Shown: positions 8,596-20,816, numbered from the stretch's first letter. The stretch: DNA of 64,000 nt from Pseudomaricurvus alcaniphilus (GCF_011440395.1 NZ_JAAOIX010000003.1:124001-188000); one strand, 5' to 3'. Program-made: numbers and translations. The notes: generated by a model not told the origin, from the letters alone.

Positions 8596-9180
8596 CTAAG
8601 CCAACGCCTGTTGCACCAGCTTGGCCAGATGGTCGGGCAGTTTTGTTTGCAGAGCCGCGGCATGGCCCTCGGCTGACATTTTCTGCCAGGTTTTGCGGAT
8701 GATGTCTACGACCTTGTCGTCCGGGTGGCGGCGGGCGAAGTCGTCCAGGTAGTGCTGCAGGAATACCAGGCAAGCGACGTCTTCCATGGTTTGGGTCTCC
8801 GCATCCTGCTTGATCCGCTTCTTCTGCAAGATATCCATTACTTTGATTCTGTCTGCCTCGGGATAGCCACATTCGCCCATGAGTTCGGCGGTTGTCTCGG
8901 CGTGGAATCTGCCCAGCTCGGTGCGCCAGCGCCGGTAGCCAACCCGATTCATGGGGTAGTCGGTGCGGGCGATCTTCCAGCGCTGGATATGCTGGGCCCG
9001 GCAGGCGATCTGCAGGTTTTCCGAGGCATCGGGCTTGAATTGTTGCAGGCATTCACTCATGCGCACGGCGTAAAGATGTTCCTTGGGTACGGTTTTATCA
9101 TCCACCGGCAGCAGATTGGGGTCTTGCTGGTTCTTCTGGTCTATGGCGGCAAAAATACAATTGAGTCGCGACTGATTCAT
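8596..9180 (-). CDS. DUF4202 family protein
   Basis: The 194-residue product carries the DUF4202 signature around residues 56-95: ACRAQHIQRWKIARTDYP, then GYRRWRTELGRFHAE, and a later TMEDVACLVFLQHYLDDFA. The conserved His and Asp residues resemble a helical HD-type fold, but the biochemical role of the family is not established. The gene is monocistronic, convergent with the small gene at 8194 and downstream of gltA on the same strand, separated from it by a terminator. Confidence 0.85.
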   Translation of the reverse strand: MNQSRLNCIFAAIDQKNQQDPNLLPVDDKTVPKEHLYAVRMSECLQQFKPDASENLQIACRAQHIQRWKIARTDYPMNRVGYRRWRTELGRFHAETTAELMGECGYPEADRIKVMDILQKKRIKQDAETQTMEDVACLVFLQHYLDDFARRHPDDKVVDIIRKTWQKMSAEGHAAALQTKLPDHLAKLVQQALA

Positions 9181-9389
9181 GGCAGGGTGGTCCTTCAGGT
9201 AAGCACGCTGGGCTGTGACGGTAAGATTAACGTGTATCCCGGTCCGGATCCATTGTGGCGTGACTCACACTTATGAGTGGTGGTTTGCTGGCTTTCGGGC
9301 CGGATTTGCTGGAAGGCTGGATCGCTTCGCGGGCTGTTTTACTTCCAGCGGCTGGATTGCTGCGCAGCTGGACGGTTTGCGTAAACAGC

Positions 9390-9415
9390 AAAAACCCGGC
9401 AATAGCCGGGTTTTT
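9390..9415 (-). terminator. Rho-independent terminator after gltA
   Basis: AAAACCCGGC-AATA-GCCGGGTTTTT is a near-perfect hairpin with U-runs on both strands, so it can stop transcription either way. It lies 43 bases beyond the gltA stop codon. Confidence 0.88.
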
Positions 9416-9457
9416 GTCTGCTGGCGCCGGGGCTGGCTCCCCGGATGCTGGCGTTTG

Positions 9458-10750
9458 TTATGAGCGCTGCTCAATGGGGACGAAGTCCCGCGGGGTGTAA
9501 CCGGTGTAGAGCTGGCGAGGACGACCAATCTTGTAGGGGTTGCTGATCATCTCGTGCCAGTGGGCAATCCAGCCAACCGTGCGGCCAGTGGCGAAAATCA
9601 CGGTGAACATATCGGTGGGGATGCCGATGGCCTTCATGATAATGCCGGAGTAGAAGTCGACGTTTGGATAGAGTTTCTTCTCGATAAAGTATGGATCCTC
9701 CAAAGCGATTTGCTCCAGGCGCTTGGCGATCGCCAGCAGCGGATCGTCTTCCAGGCCAAGTTCGGCCAGCACTTCATCGCAGGACTCTTTCATAACCTTG
9801 GCGCGCGGATCGAAGTTTTTGTAGACCCGGTGACCGAAGCCCATAAGGCGGAAGGGATCGTTCTTGTCTTTGGCCTTGGCGACGTACTTGTCGATGTTGT
9901 CGACACTGCCAATCTCTTCCAGCATGTCCAGTACCGCTTCGTTGGCGCCGCCGTGGGATGGGCCCCACAAGGTGGCGATGCCGGCTGCGATACAGGCGAA
10001 CGGGTTGGCTCCGGAGGAGCCGGCCAGGCGCACGGTGGAGGTCGACGCGTTCTGCTCGTGGTCGGCGTGCAACAGGAAGATCTTGTCCATGGCACGGGCC
10101 AGCACCGGGTTGACTTCCGGGTCATCGCAGGGTGTACCAAACATCATGTGCAGGAAGTTCTCTGCGTAGGACAGCTTGTTGTTGGGGTACATAAACGGCT
10201 GCCCGACGTGGTGCTTGTGGCACATGGCAGCGATGGTGGGCATCTTGGCGATCAGGCGATGGGCTGAAATCTTGCGATGTTCGGGGTTATTGATGTCGAG
10301 AGAGTCGTGATAGAAGGACGACAGGGCGCCGACAACCCCACACATAATGGCCATGGGGTGGGCATCGCTGCGGAAACCGCGGAAAAAGCGAGCGATATTC
10401 TCATGTACCATGGTGTGGTTGGTGATCATGCTGACAAATTGTTCTTTCTGTGCCAGCGTTGGCAGTTCGCCGTTTAACAGCAAGTAGCAGGTTTCGAGGT
10501 AGTCGGACTGGTCGGCCAGTTGCTCAATAGGGTAGCCGCCGTGCAGCAGTACGCCATTCTCGCCGTCAATGTAAGTCAGCTTTGACTCGCAGGACCCGGT
10601 GGACATAAATCCGGGATCGTAAGTGAAGTATCCCTTGGAGGTGAGGCTGGTGACGTCGATAACGTCGGGGCCTACAGTACCTGAGTGAATGGGTAATTCG
10701 ATGGGTTCATCCAAACCGTCGACCGAAAGGTGGGCTTTCTTATCAGCCAT
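9458..10750 (-). CDS. gltA: Citrate synthase, hexameric type II
   Basis: It condenses oxaloacetate and acetyl-CoA to citrate, the entry step of the TCA cycle. The 430-residue length and the N-terminal ~50-residue beta domain fit the NADH-sensitive type II enzyme of Gram-negative bacteria. Catalytic residues are present: H266 in [12 protein letters not shown]307 in [12 protein letters not shown] and D365 in YPNVDFYSG. The ATG has an AGGAG eight bases upstream. Transcription is divergent from sdhCDAB, with a TTGACA/TATAGT promoter at 10855-10828 and a terminator after the gene, so it forms its own unit. Confidence 0.98.
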   Translation of the reverse strand: MADKKAHLSVDGLDEPIELPIHSGTVGPDVIDVTSLTSKGYFTYDPGFMSTGSCESKLTYIDGENGVLLHGGYPIEQLADQSDYLETCYLLLNGELPTLAQKEQFVSMITNHTMVHENIARFFRGFRSDAHPMAIMCGVVGALSSFYHDSLDINNPEHRKISAHRLIAKMPTIAAMCHKHHVGQPFMYPNNKLSYAENFLHMMFGTPCDDPEVNPVLARAMDKIFLLHADHEQNASTSTVRLAGSSGANPFACIAAGIATLWGPSHGGANEAVLDMLEEIGSVDNIDKYVAKAKDKNDPFRLMGFGHRVYKNFDPRAKVMKESCDEVLAELGLEDDPLLAIAKRLEQIALEDPYFIEKKLYPNVDFYSGIIMKAIGIPTDMFTVIFATGRTVGWIAHWHEMISNPYKIGRPRQLYTGYTPRDFVPIEQRS

Positions 10751-10827
10751 TACGGACTCCTGTATAAAGTATATAAAAGCTGCACTGCATGACAGTACAC
10801 GTGTAATAAAGATGCCAGAGCCGCAAC

Positions 10828-10855
10828 ACTATAAGCTGCGCCAAGCTATTGTCAA
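10828..10855 (-). promoter_or_regulatory. gltA promoter
   Basis: On the minus strand TTGACA (10855-10850) and TATAGT (10833-10828) are separated by 16 bases. The leader to the gltA ATG would be about 70 bases. The gltA-sdhC interval of 474 bases otherwise contains no gene that I can support. Confidence 0.72.
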
Positions 10856-11067
10856 TTGATATTGTCCACGATACCCCCCGGACTTTGGTCTGATTGCGCT
10901 GGACTGAGCCTGTGGCATGCTATGGCGAAGTGGTGCGCAATTAAGGGGCTCGGTGCACTGTGTTTGTGCACTGGGCAAATGCTGGCCGGTTTGTCGGTTT
11001 TTGCCGCCGTTTCGCCGCATTTAAATTGTATTTTCCGAGAACTTCAGTCGATCTTCGCGGTCTTCTG

Positions 11068-11096
11068 TTGTTTTTTGACAGTCGTCTCTCTATAAT
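11068..11096 (+). promoter_or_regulatory. sdhC promoter
   Basis: TTGTTT (11068-11073), a 17-base spacer and a perfect TATAAT (11091-11096) face the sdh operon. A TTGACA at 11075 looks attractive but is only 10 bases from the -10 and cannot act with it. The predicted leader is about 120 bases. Confidence 0.62.
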
Positions 11097-11224
11097 TTCG
11101 CGCGGCCTGCCTAGTGCCGGATGTGCTGCAAGTTGGCGCAACTGGCAGATCATGACGGCGACTTGTGCAGCATCGCTGCAAACGAAAATGCCCATTCCTG
11201 GGGAACAGAAGGTGTGACTTACTC

Positions 11225-11599
11225 GTGAACAAGAACAGACCTGTAAATCTGGACATTTCCACTATTAAACTTCCTATCACCGCATATATATCGATCTTGC
11301 ATCGCGTTTCAGGCGTAATCCTGTTCGCCGGTGTGGCGATTTTACTCTGTATGCTCGACTCAAGTCTCGAATCGCCGGAAAGCTTCGCGGCGCTGAAAGA
11401 AGGTTTACAGAACCCTGTTTACCAATTTCTGATTTGGGGTACTTTGGCGGCGCTCGCCTTTCACCTGGTCGCTGGTGTTCGCCACCTGATCATGGATATG
11501 GGTATTGGTGAAACCCTCCAAGGGGGGCAGGATGGCGCCAAAGTCGCGTTTGTGGTGGCCGGAATATTGATTATTTTAGCGGGAGTTTGGGTATGGTAA
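11225..11599 (+). CDS. sdhC: Succinate dehydrogenase cytochrome b556 subunit
   Basis: This inner-membrane subunit anchors the SdhAB catalytic pair and helps bind heme b and ubiquinone. The GTG at 11225 gives NKNRPVNLDISTIKLPITAYISILHRVSGV, the canonical SdhC N-terminus (124 aa); the frame is open further upstream but those residues do not fit the family. Three transmembrane helices are visible. The heme-ligand His lies in FHLVAGVRHLIMD. The stop overlaps the sdhD start by seven bases, which implies translational coupling in sdhCDAB. Confidence 0.95.
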   Translation: MNKNRPVNLDISTIKLPITAYISILHRVSGVILFAGVAILLCMLDSSLESPESFAALKEGLQNPVYQFLIWGTLAALAFHLVAGVRHLIMDMGIGETLQGGQDGAKVAFVVAGILIILAGVWVW

Positions 11600-11961
11600 C
11601 TGCAGTAACCAGTTTTGGCCGCAGCGGCCTCTACGATTGGGTCGCCCAGCGTGTTAGTGCGGTGGTACTGGCGGCTTACACACTGTTCCTGGTGGGTTTT
11701 ATTCTGTTGACTCCGGAAGTGGGCTACGCCGAGTGGAAAGAGCTCTACAGTTACCTTTGGATGCGCGTTTTCAGCCTGCTGGCTCTGCTGTCTATGGTGG
11801 CGCATGCCTGGATAGGCCTGTGGGCGGTGTTGACCGATTACCTGACGACCCGTTTGCTGGGTACCAAGGGCACGGTACTGCGCGTTTCAGCGCAACTGCT
11901 CATGGGTGTGGTCATTTTGACCTACACCGTATGGGGCATTGAAATTTTGTGGGGATTTTAA
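11593..11961 (+). CDS. sdhD: Succinate dehydrogenase membrane anchor subunit
   Basis: The 122-residue product starts TAVTSFGRSGLYDWVAQRVS, typical of SdhD, and has three transmembrane helices. HAWIGLWAVLTDY carries the second heme-ligand His and the conserved Asp-Tyr pair near the quinone site. ATG 11593 lies within the end of sdhC, and the sdhA ATG follows the stop by three bases. It works with SdhC as the membrane part of complex II. Confidence 0.95.
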   Translation: MVTAVTSFGRSGLYDWVAQRVSAVVLAAYTLFLVGFILLTPEVGYAEWKELYSYLWMRVFSLLALLSMVAHAWIGLWAVLTDYLTTRLLGTKGTVLRVSAQLLMGVVILTYTVWGIEILWGF

Positions 11962-11964
11962 TTA

Positions 11965-13737
11965 ATGGCTAATATGCGTACGATTTCTTTTGACGGTATT
12001 GTTATCGGCGGTGGTGGTGCAGGTATGCGCGCCGCACTGCAACTGGCCCAGTCCGGCTACAAAACAGCAGTAATCACCAAGGTTTTCCCCACTCGCTCCC
12101 ATACAGTCTCGGCCCAGGGCGGCATCACCTGTGCCATTGCTTCTGATGACCCCAACGACGACTGGCGCTGGCACATGTACGACACCGTCAAAGGGTCGGA
12201 CTATATTGGTGACCAGGATGCAATCGAATACATGTGTTCAGTTGGCCCGGAAGCGGTGTTTGAACTGGATCACATGGGCCTGCCTTTCTCCCGCACTGAA
12301 AATGGCCGTATCTATCAGCGCCCCTTCGGCGGCCAGTCCAAGGACTTTGGCCGCGGCGGCCAGGCGGCTCGCACCTGTGCGGCGGCTGACCGCACCGGTC
12401 ACGCGCTGTTGCACGCCCTGTACCAGGGTAATGTCAAGAATGACACTGTATTCCTGAACGAGTGGTTTGCCATCGACCTGGTGAAGAACCAGGACGGGGT
12501 TGTGACCGGTGTTATCGCCATGAATATTGAAGATGGCGATGTGGTGTATGTGAAGTCCAAGGCCACGGTGCTGGCCACCGGTGGCGCAGGTCGCATCTAC
12601 GCCTCGACTACCAACGCCCATATCAATACCGGTGACGGTATCGGCATGGCTCTGCGGGCCGGTTTCCCGGTGCAGGATATCGAGATGTGGCAGTTCCACC
12701 CGACCGGAATCGCCGGTGCCGGCGTACTGGTAACCGAGGGTTGCCGGGGTGAGGGTGGCTACCTGATCAACAAGGATGGCGAGCGCTTTATGGAGCGCTA
12801 TGCGCCCAACGCTAAAGACCTCGCTGGCCGCGATGTGGTTGCCCGTTCCATGGTGCTGGAAATTATCGACGGTCGCGGTTGCGGACCGGAGGGCGATCAC
12901 GTGTTCCTGAAGCTCGATCACCTCGGTGAGGAGACCCTGAATGCCAAGTTGCCCGGTATTCTTGAGCTGTCGCGTACTTTTGCTCACGCCGACCCGGTCA
13001 AAGAGCCTATCCCGGTAGTGCCTACGTGCCACTATATGATGGGTGGTATTCCGACCAATATCCACGGTCAGGCCCTGACGGTCGATGCTGACGGTAAAGA
13101 CAAGATTATCGAAGGTATCTACGCCTGCGGTGAAGTGGCCTGTGTATCAGTGCACGGCGCCAACCGTCTGGGCGGCAACTCGCTGCTGGACCTGGTGGTG
13201 TTTGGGCGCGCCTCCGGCCTGTTTATCGAGAAGTCCCTGCGTGAAGGCATCGAGCATCGCGAAGCGTCGGAATCCGATATCGAGCAGGCGATGTCACGCT
13301 TGAACCGGGTAAACAATACCAACGACGGCGAAGAGGCTCCGGCCCTGCGCAAAGAGTTGCAGACCATCATGCAAAACCACTTTGGCGTATTCCGCAAAGG
13401 CGAGTTTATGCAGGAGGGCATTAAAAAGCTGGCGGATTTGCGTGGTCGCATTGAAAACGTCAAACTGACTGACAAGTCCAGTGCTTTTAACACCGCCCGC
13501 ATTGAAGCCCTCGAGTTGCAAAACTTGCTGGAAGTGGCTGAAGCAACAGCTATTGCCGCCGAAGTGCGCAAAGAGTCCCGCGGCGCCCACGCGCGCGAAG
13601 ACTTCCAGGATCGTGATGACGAAAACTGGCTGTGTCACTCCATGTTCTTCCCGGAGGAAAAGAAAGTCGGCAAGCGCGCCGTAAACTTCACCCCGAAGAC
13701 TATGGAACCCTTTGAGCCCAAGGTTCGTACATACTGA
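11965..13737 (+). CDS. sdhA: Succinate dehydrogenase flavoprotein subunit
   Basis: It oxidises succinate to fumarate using covalently bound FAD. The 590-residue product begins with a Rossmann dinucleotide motif ([15 protein letters not shown]). SHTVSAQGG contains H46, the usual covalent FAD attachment site. Substrate-site motifs follow: [36 protein letters not shown] and [19 protein letters not shown]. Length and motif order are full for the family. It is the third gene of sdhCDAB, 17 bases before sdhB. Confidence 0.98.
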   Translation: MANMRTISFDGIVIGGGGAGMRAALQLAQSGYKTAVITKVFPTRSHTVSAQGGITCAIASDDPNDDWRWHMYDTVKGSDYIGDQDAIEYMCSVGPEAVFELDHMGLPFSRTENGRIYQRPFGGQSKDFGRGGQAARTCAAADRTGHALLHALYQGNVKNDTVFLNEWFAIDLVKNQDGVVTGVIAMNIEDGDVVYVKSKATVLATGGAGRIYASTTNAHINTGDGIGMALRAGFPVQDIEMWQFHPTGIAGAGVLVTEGCRGEGGYLINKDGERFMERYAPNAKDLAGRDVVARSMVLEIIDGRGCGPEGDHVFLKLDHLGEETLNAKLPGILELSRTFAHADPVKEPIPVVPTCHYMMGGIPTNIHGQALTVDADGKDKIIEGIYACGEVACVSVHGANRLGGNSLLDLVVFGRASGLFIEKSLREGIEHREASESDIEQAMSRLNRVNNTNDGEEAPALRKELQTIMQNHFGVFRKGEFMQEGIKKLADLRGRIENVKLTDKSSAFNTARIEALELQNLLEVAEATAIAAEVRKESRGAHAREDFQDRDDENWLCHSMFFPEEKKVGKRAVNFTPKTMEPFEPKVRTY

Positions 13738-13754
13738 TCAGGAGGTAGCTAGTT

Positions 13755-14459
13755 ATGTTGAATGTAGAAGTCTATCGTTACAACCCTGAAACTGACTCTG
13801 CCCCGTATATGCAGAGTTACCAAGTTGATACCCAGGGTAAAGACCTGATGGTGCTGGACGTACTGGAGCTGCTCAAGTCGCAGGACTCGAGCCTGGCTTT
13901 CCGTCGCTCCTGTCGCGAGGGTGTGTGTGGCTCTGACGGCATGAACATCAACGGCAAGAACGGCCTGGCATGTATCAAGCCATTGTCGGAGTGTGTGGAA
14001 AAAAACACTTTGGTGTTGCGCCCGCTGCCAGGTCTGCCGGTGATCCGTGACCTGGTGATCGATATGAGCCTGTTTTACGCCCAGTATCGGAAGATCGATC
14101 CGTACCTGCAGAACGATACCCCGGCACCGGCCATAGAACGCTTGCAGTCTCCGGAAGATCGCGCCAAGCTGGACGGGTTGTATGAGTGTATACTCTGTGC
14201 CTGCTGCTCCACCAGCTGTCCGTCGTTCTGGTGGAATCCGGACAAGTTTATTGGTCCGGCAGGTCTGTTGCAGGCTTATCGGTTCCTGGTAGATAGTCGC
14301 GATACAGCGACAGAAGAGCGACTGGCGAAACTGGATGACCCTTTCAGTGTGTTCCGCTGCCACGGTATTATGAACTGTGTCGCGGTGTGCCCCAAAGGCC
14401 TGAACCCTACCAAGGCTATTGGGCATATTCGCAATATGCTGATCCAGAGCGCCACCTGA
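13755..14459 (+). CDS. sdhB: Succinate dehydrogenase iron-sulfur subunit
   Basis: It passes electrons from FAD to quinone through three clusters, all of whose ligands are visible. The [2Fe-2S] site is CREGVCGSDGMNINGKNGLAC. The [4Fe-4S] site is CILCACCSTSCP. The [3Fe-4S] site is CHGIMNCVAVCPKGLNP. The 234-residue length is standard. AGGAGG lies just before the ATG. The gene ends the sdh operon; a 511-base gap separates it from sucA. Confidence 0.98.
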   Translation: MLNVEVYRYNPETDSAPYMQSYQVDTQGKDLMVLDVLELLKSQDSSLAFRRSCREGVCGSDGMNINGKNGLACIKPLSECVEKNTLVLRPLPGLPVIRDLVIDMSLFYAQYRKIDPYLQNDTPAPAIERLQSPEDRAKLDGLYECILCACCSTSCPSFWWNPDKFIGPAGLLQAYRFLVDSRDTATEERLAKLDDPFSVFRCHGIMNCVAVCPKGLNPTKAIGHIRNMLIQSAT

Positions 14460-14970
14460 TCTCGGTGCTGCGATAGTTTGCGGGGCGGCGTTGGCACAGG
14501 GTCTTCGCCGGAGCTCTATCGGGGCAGCCGGGAGTGCAAGTCAACCGGCCTGGCAAGGCCGGTAACAAGCTCTCAGACTGATGTATCAGGCAGGAGAGGG
14601 CGGGTAACAAGAAAATAAAGCTGAGTGCACCTGCGATTAGCGCGTTGCGGTAACCAGGATATGCTCAGAGAAAGAGCGAAACCCTATCCAAAAGATTAGG
14701 TTTTTACTGTTGGCAAATCGCTGGTAACAGCGGGGGCAATCGGGTGACACCCGAGCTGGCAGGGTGAGTTCGATAAGCAGGCGCGCTTGCTTTTCACGGG
14801 TGCAACACTCCCGCGGAATTTCCGATGTTCTGCAGTGACTGACTTAAGCAGTCGCAGCAGGGAAGATATCGGTCAGACATTCCCGGGGTGTGGGGAGGTG
14901 CCCGAATGAATAGAGCGGTGTGTTATCCAACTTGCACTGGAGCTAAGGCCCCTTTTTAAGGTGGGCACAA
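14460..14970 (+). other. Gene-free structured interval between sdhB and sucA
   Basis: No credible reading frame lies in these 511 bases. Three inverted repeats are visible: ACCGGCC-N6-GGCCGGT (14544-14563), an AAACC...GGTTTTT hairpin with a short U-run (14679-14705) and GACTG-ACTTAAG-CAGTC (14837-14853). A good ribosome site (AAGGTGGG, 14958-14965) stands just before sucA. It probably holds the sucA promoter and a long leader. Conserved sucA-associated RNA motifs are known in other proteobacteria, but I cannot confirm that this is one. Confidence 0.5.
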
Positions 14971-17805
14971 ATGCAAGAAAGCATCATGGAGCAATGGTTG
15001 CGGACATCCCATATCTCGGGTGGGAATGCAGCTTACGTTGAAGACCTCTACGATACCTATTTACACGATCCCAATGCCGTACCGACAGAGTGGCGGGATT
15101 ACTTTGATCAGCTGCCCAGAATCGAGGGCGTGGTTACGCAAGACGTACCCCACTCGGTGGTGCGGGAGCATTTCGAACTGCTCGGCAGAAACCGGGCCCG
15201 TCCGGTGGTTGCACCCGGCTCAGGCGGCCCCAGCTTTGAGCACGAAAGCAAACAGATCCACGTTGTTCAATTAATTAGTTCTTACCGTTTCCGCGGCCAC
15301 CAAAAAGCCAAGCTCGACCCTCTCGGATTGATGGTGCGGGAACAAGTGCCCGACCTGCAATTAGGCTTTCACGGCTTGACCCAGGCGGACCTGGATACGG
15401 CATTCCAGACGGCCAACACCTTCTTCGGCAAAGACGAAGCCCCGCTGCGTGAAATTATCGAGGCCCTGGAGCAGACCTACTGCGGCTCAGTTGGCCCGGA
15501 AATCATGCATATCACCAATTTCGCTGAAAAGCAGTGGTTGCAGCAGCGCCTCGAAAGCGTGCGCAGCAAACCGGTCTACGACCCTGAGTTCCGCACCCGC
15601 ATTTTGGAGCGCCTGACCGCAGCCGAGGGTCTGGAGCGCCACCTGGACAGCAAGTTTCCCGGCACCAAGCGCTTTGGTCTGGAAGGTGGCGAAAGCTTTA
15701 TCCCCCTCCTCGACGGCCTGATTCGCCGGGCGGGCGAGCACGGCGCCAAGGAAATTGTGTTGGGCATGGCCCACCGCGGACGCCTCAATACCCTGGTGAA
15801 TACCCTGGGTAAAAGAACGGCCGATTTGTTCGAGGAGTTCGAAGGCAAGCGCATCATTGACAGTTCCGGTGACGTTAAATACCACCAGGGCTTTTCTTCC
15901 AACGTGATGACCCCGGGCGGTGAAGTACACCTGGCGATGTCTTTCAACCCGTCACACCTGGAAATTGTATCGCCAGTGGTGGAGGGCTCGGTGCGAGCCC
16001 GCCAGGACCGTCGCGAGGATCCGCTGGGCAACAAGGTGGTGCCGATTTCCGTGCACGGGGATGCGGCTTTTGCCGGTCAGGGTGTGGTGATGGAAACCTT
16101 CCAGATGTCCCAGACCCGCGCCTACGGCACCGGCGGCACCATCCATATTGTTATCAATAACCAGGTTGGCTTTACCACCAGCCGGCGTGAAGATGCCCGC
16201 TCTACCGAGTACTGTACGGACGTGGCCAAGGTCATTGAGGCACCGATTTTACACGTCAACGCCGACGATCCGGAAGCCGTGCTGTTTGTTACGCTGCTGG
16301 CGATGGACTATCGCTACGAGTTCAAGAAGGATGTGGTCATTGACCTGGTGTGTTACCGCCGTCGCGGTCACAACGAAACCGATGAGCCGTCCGCGACGCA
16401 GCCGCTCATGTACAAGGCGATTCGCAATCACAAGACCACCCGTACCCTGTACGCGGAAAAACTGGTCAATGAGGGCGTCCTGAGCCAGGCCGATGCGGAC
16501 CAGATGGCCACGGATTACCGGGCAGCGCTGGACCGTGGTGAACACGTGGCCCAGGGCCTGGTGAGCGAGCCTGACAAGACCATGTTTGTCGATTGGACTC
16601 CCTACATCGGTCACGATTGGTATACGCCAGCGGATACCAGTTATGACCTCAAGGCGTTGCAGGAACTGGCAACCAAAATGTGCGAGATTCCCGACGGCAT
16701 CCAGGTGCAGCGCCAGGTTACCAAGATTTACGATGATCGCCGCAAGATGGCAGGCGGTGCCCTGCCGATCAACTGGGGTATGGCCGAAACCCTGGCCTAC
16801 GCCACGCTGTTGACCGACGATGTCCGGGTGCGCCTTACCGGCCAGGATGTTGGCCGCGGTACGTTCTCCCATCGCCACGTGGTTATCCACAACCAAAAGG
16901 ATGGCTCCAGTTACGAGCCTTTGGCCCACCTGAGCGACGATCAGCGCGAGTTTGATATCTACGACTCGCTGCTCTCGGAAGAGGCGGTATTGGCGTTTGA
17001 GTACGGCTACGCCACCACCTCGCCCAACGCGCTGGTGATCTGGGAGGCTCAGTTCGGTGACTTTGCCAACGGGGCCCAGGTGGTTATCGACCAGTTTATT
17101 ACCAGTGGCGAGCACAAGTGGGGTCGCCTGTGTGGTTTGACCATGTTGTTGCCACACGGTTACGAAGGCCAGGGGCCGGAGCATTCTTCCGCGAGGCTGG
17201 AGCGCTTTATGCAATTGTGTGCCGAGCACAATATCCAGGTGTGCATTCCCACAACCCCAGCGCAGGTGTTTCACATGTTGCGTCGCCAGGCCATCCGGCC
17301 GATGCGTCGGCCGCTGGTGGTAATGAGCCCGAAATGGATTCTGCGCCACAAGCTTGCTACATCTTCCCTGGAAGAGCTGGCCAACGGCCGTTTCCAGAAC
17401 GTAATCGGCGAGCAGGAGCTGCAGCCTGAGGGAGTCAAGCGCGCGGTATTATGTAGTGGCAAGGTTTATTACCACCTGCTCGAGGCCCGCATGGAGTCCG
17501 GCCAAACCGACGTGGCACTGATTCGGCTGGAGCAGTTGTATCCGTTCCCCAGCGATGAATTGGCAGCAGCATTGCAGCCTTTTAGCAACCTCAAGGAGGT
17601 GGTGTGGTGTCAGGAAGAACCTATGAACCAGGGTTGCTGGTACAGCAGTCAGCACCATATGCGTCGCGTAGTCGACACGATTGATAAATCGATGCCGCTG
17701 CTCTATGCCGGGCGTGAACCTTCAGCCGCACCTGCGGCAGGTTATATGTCAGTGCACCTGGAAGAGCAGAGCCGGTTTGTTGAGCAGGCGTTGACGGTCA
17801 GTTAA
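14971..17805 (+). CDS. sucA: 2-Oxoglutarate dehydrogenase E1 component
   Basis: This thiamin-diphosphate enzyme decarboxylates 2-oxoglutarate and loads the succinyl group onto SucB. The 944-residue product has the E1o N-terminal helix (LRTSHISGGNAAYVEDLYDTY), HSVVREHFELLG, the ThDP core (ILGMAHRGRLNTLVNTLGK with leading Val, GDAAFAGQGVVMETFQMS, NNQVGFTTSRREDARST) and the transketolase-like C-terminal domain (VGRGTFSHRHVV, LPHGYEGQGPEHSSARLER). AAGGTGGG lies five bases before ATG 14971. It is followed by sucB and lpd. Its need for TPP ties it loosely to the TPP-controlled receptor at the left end, though they are not linked operonically. Confidence 0.98.
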   Translation: MQESIMEQWLRTSHISGGNAAYVEDLYDTYLHDPNAVPTEWRDYFDQLPRIEGVVTQDVPHSVVREHFELLGRNRARPVVAPGSGGPSFEHESKQIHVVQLISSYRFRGHQKAKLDPLGLMVREQVPDLQLGFHGLTQADLDTAFQTANTFFGKDEAPLREIIEALEQTYCGSVGPEIMHITNFAEKQWLQQRLESVRSKPVYDPEFRTRILERLTAAEGLERHLDSKFPGTKRFGLEGGESFIPLLDGLIRRAGEHGAKEIVLGMAHRGRLNTLVNTLGKRTADLFEEFEGKRIIDSSGDVKYHQGFSSNVMTPGGEVHLAMSFNPSHLEIVSPVVEGSVRARQDRREDPLGNKVVPISVHGDAAFAGQGVVMETFQMSQTRAYGTGGTIHIVINNQVGFTTSRREDARSTEYCTDVAKVIEAPILHVNADDPEAVLFVTLLAMDYRYEFKKDVVIDLVCYRRRGHNETDEPSATQPLMYKAIRNHKTTRTLYAEKLVNEGVLSQADADQMATDYRAALDRGEHVAQGLVSEPDKTMFVDWTPYIGHDWYTPADTSYDLKALQELATKMCEIPDGIQVQRQVTKIYDDRRKMAGGALPINWGMAETLAYATLLTDDVRVRLTGQDVGRGTFSHRHVVIHNQKDGSSYEPLAHLSDDQREFDIYDSLLSEEAVLAFEYGYATTSPNALVIWEAQFGDFANGAQVVIDQFITSGEHKWGRLCGLTMLLPHGYEGQGPEHSSARLERFMQLCAEHNIQVCIPTTPAQVFHMLRRQAIRPMRRPLVVMSPKWILRHKLATSSLEELANGRFQNVIGEQELQPEGVKRAVLCSGKVYYHLLEARMESGQTDVALIRLEQLYPFPSDELAAALQPFSNLKEVVWCQEEPMNQGCWYSSQHHMRRVVDTIDKSMPLLYAGREPSAAPAAGYMSVHLEEQSRFVEQALTVS

Positions 17806-17909
17806 CTCTCGCCAAATAAAGTTATCACCCCAATATTAGACGACCCGATGGCAAATGAAGCGCGCACAGGTTTAAGCTGGAAATTGCCAAAAGCTAAAGG
17901 AACACGAGA

Positions 17910-19127
17910 ATGACTATTGAAATAAAAGCACCTACTTTTCCAGAATCCGTCCAGGATGGCACTATCGCAACCTGGCACAAGCAGCCTGGCGAGGCAGTCA
18001 GCCGGGACGAGCTGATTGTTGATATCGAAACCGATAAAGTGGTGCTGGAGGTGGTTGCTCCTGCCGATGGCAGTATCGCTGAAATTCGCAAAGGGGAGGG
18101 CGATACCATTCTCAGTAACGAAGTCATTGCCCTGTTTGCTGAAGGTGCAGTGGATGCCGCAGCCGCGGCGGCCCCGGCGGTTGCAGAGACTGTCGAAGCT
18201 GGAGCAGCAGACGCGGCCGGAGGCGCAATTGCCAGTCCTTCGGCGCGCAAGCTGGCTGGAGAAAAAGGGATCGACCTGGCCAGTGTCAAGGGTTCTGGCA
18301 AGGACGGCCGTATCACCAAGGAAGACGTTGTTAATGCCAGCGCCGCCGCACCGGCACCCGCGGCAGCGCCTGCCGCCAAACCCGCCAGCGCGCCAGCGGC
18401 GGTCGCGATTAGCGCCAGCGGTGAGCGCGTTGAAAAGCGTGTACCGATGACCCGTATGCGCAAGCGTATTGCCGAGCGTCTGCTGGAAGCGTCCAGTGGT
18501 ACCGCTATGTTGACCACATTCAATGAGGTCAACATGGGGCCGGTGATGGAGTTGCGCAAAAAGTACAAGGCGCAGTTTGAAAAATCCCACGATGGAACCC
18601 GATTGGGTTTTATGGGCTTTTTCGTCAAGGCCGCAGTGGAAGCATTGCGTCGCTACCCGGCGGTAAACGCATCCATCGACAATGATGATGTTGTCTACCA
18701 CGGCTACCAGGATATCAGTGTCGCCGTGTCCACCGACAAAGGTCTGGTGGTGCCGGTATTGCGCAGTGCCGAGCACATGAGCCTGGCCGGGGTGGAAAAT
18801 GCTATTCGCGACTTCGGTGTCCGGGCGCAGCAGGGCAAGTTGAGTATGGAAGAGATGACCGGTGGAACCTTCTCCATTACCAACGGCGGAGTGTTTGGCT
18901 CGCTGATGTCAACGCCCATCCTGAATCCACCGCAAACCGCCATCCTGGGTATGCACAAGATTCAGGAACGGCCCATGGCAGTGGACGGTCAAGTGAAGAT
19001 TTTACCAATGATGTATCTGGCCCTTTCCTACGATCACCGCCTGGTCGATGGCAAGGATGCGGTCCAGTTTTTGGTGGCGATCAAGGATATGATTGAAGAT
19101 CCTGCTCGCATTTTGTTGGAGCTCTAG
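17910..19127 (+). CDS. sucB: Dihydrolipoyl succinyltransferase (E2)
   Basis: The 405-residue core of the 2-oxoglutarate dehydrogenase complex has three parts. The lipoyl domain (1-80) carries K43 in [10 protein letters not shown] peripheral subunit-binding domain (~110-145; [20 protein letters not shown]) follows an Ala/Pro linker. The catalytic domain ends with [16 protein letters not shown], whose His and Asp are catalytic. Ala/Pro-rich hinges around residues 75-100 and 148-175 are typical swinging-arm linkers. AAAGGAA precedes the ATG. It lies 104 bases after sucA. Confidence 0.98.
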   Translation: MTIEIKAPTFPESVQDGTIATWHKQPGEAVSRDELIVDIETDKVVLEVVAPADGSIAEIRKGEGDTILSNEVIALFAEGAVDAAAAAAPAVAETVEAGAADAAGGAIASPSARKLAGEKGIDLASVKGSGKDGRITKEDVVNASAAAPAPAAAPAAKPASAPAAVAISASGERVEKRVPMTRMRKRIAERLLEASSGTAMLTTFNEVNMGPVMELRKKYKAQFEKSHDGTRLGFMGFFVKAAVEALRRYPAVNASIDNDDVVYHGYQDISVAVSTDKGLVVPVLRSAEHMSLAGVENAIRDFGVRAQQGKLSMEEMTGGTFSITNGGVFGSLMSTPILNPPQTAILGMHKIQERPMAVDGQVKILPMMYLALSYDHRLVDGKDAVQFLVAIKDMIEDPARILLEL

Positions 19128-19221
19128 GAGACTATCGGCCTCAGGTATCTGTACAGCATTATTTGTAACGCGATTAATTATGGCAGCGCGAGCAGTGCTC
19201 GCGAGCTGCCGGGAAAATTAA

Positions 19222-20691
<1,470 letters not shown>

Positions 20692-20816
20692 TAAAACTGA
20701 CAGCGCCGCAGGAGAGATGGCTCGCAGTATGAGTACATCTCGTGCCTGGCAATCCGACTGGTCGGGTTGCCTTATTACAATCAAGCGCCATAGGCGCAAG
20801 TGGATGGATAGTAAAC

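Noticed and set aside
11075-11096. TTGACA as the -35 of sdhC
   Set aside because: It is only 10 bases from TATAAT. TTGTTT at 17-base spacing fits better.
11165-11224. Upstream start for sdhC
   Set aside because: The family N-terminus begins at NKNRPVNLD, matching GTG 11225.
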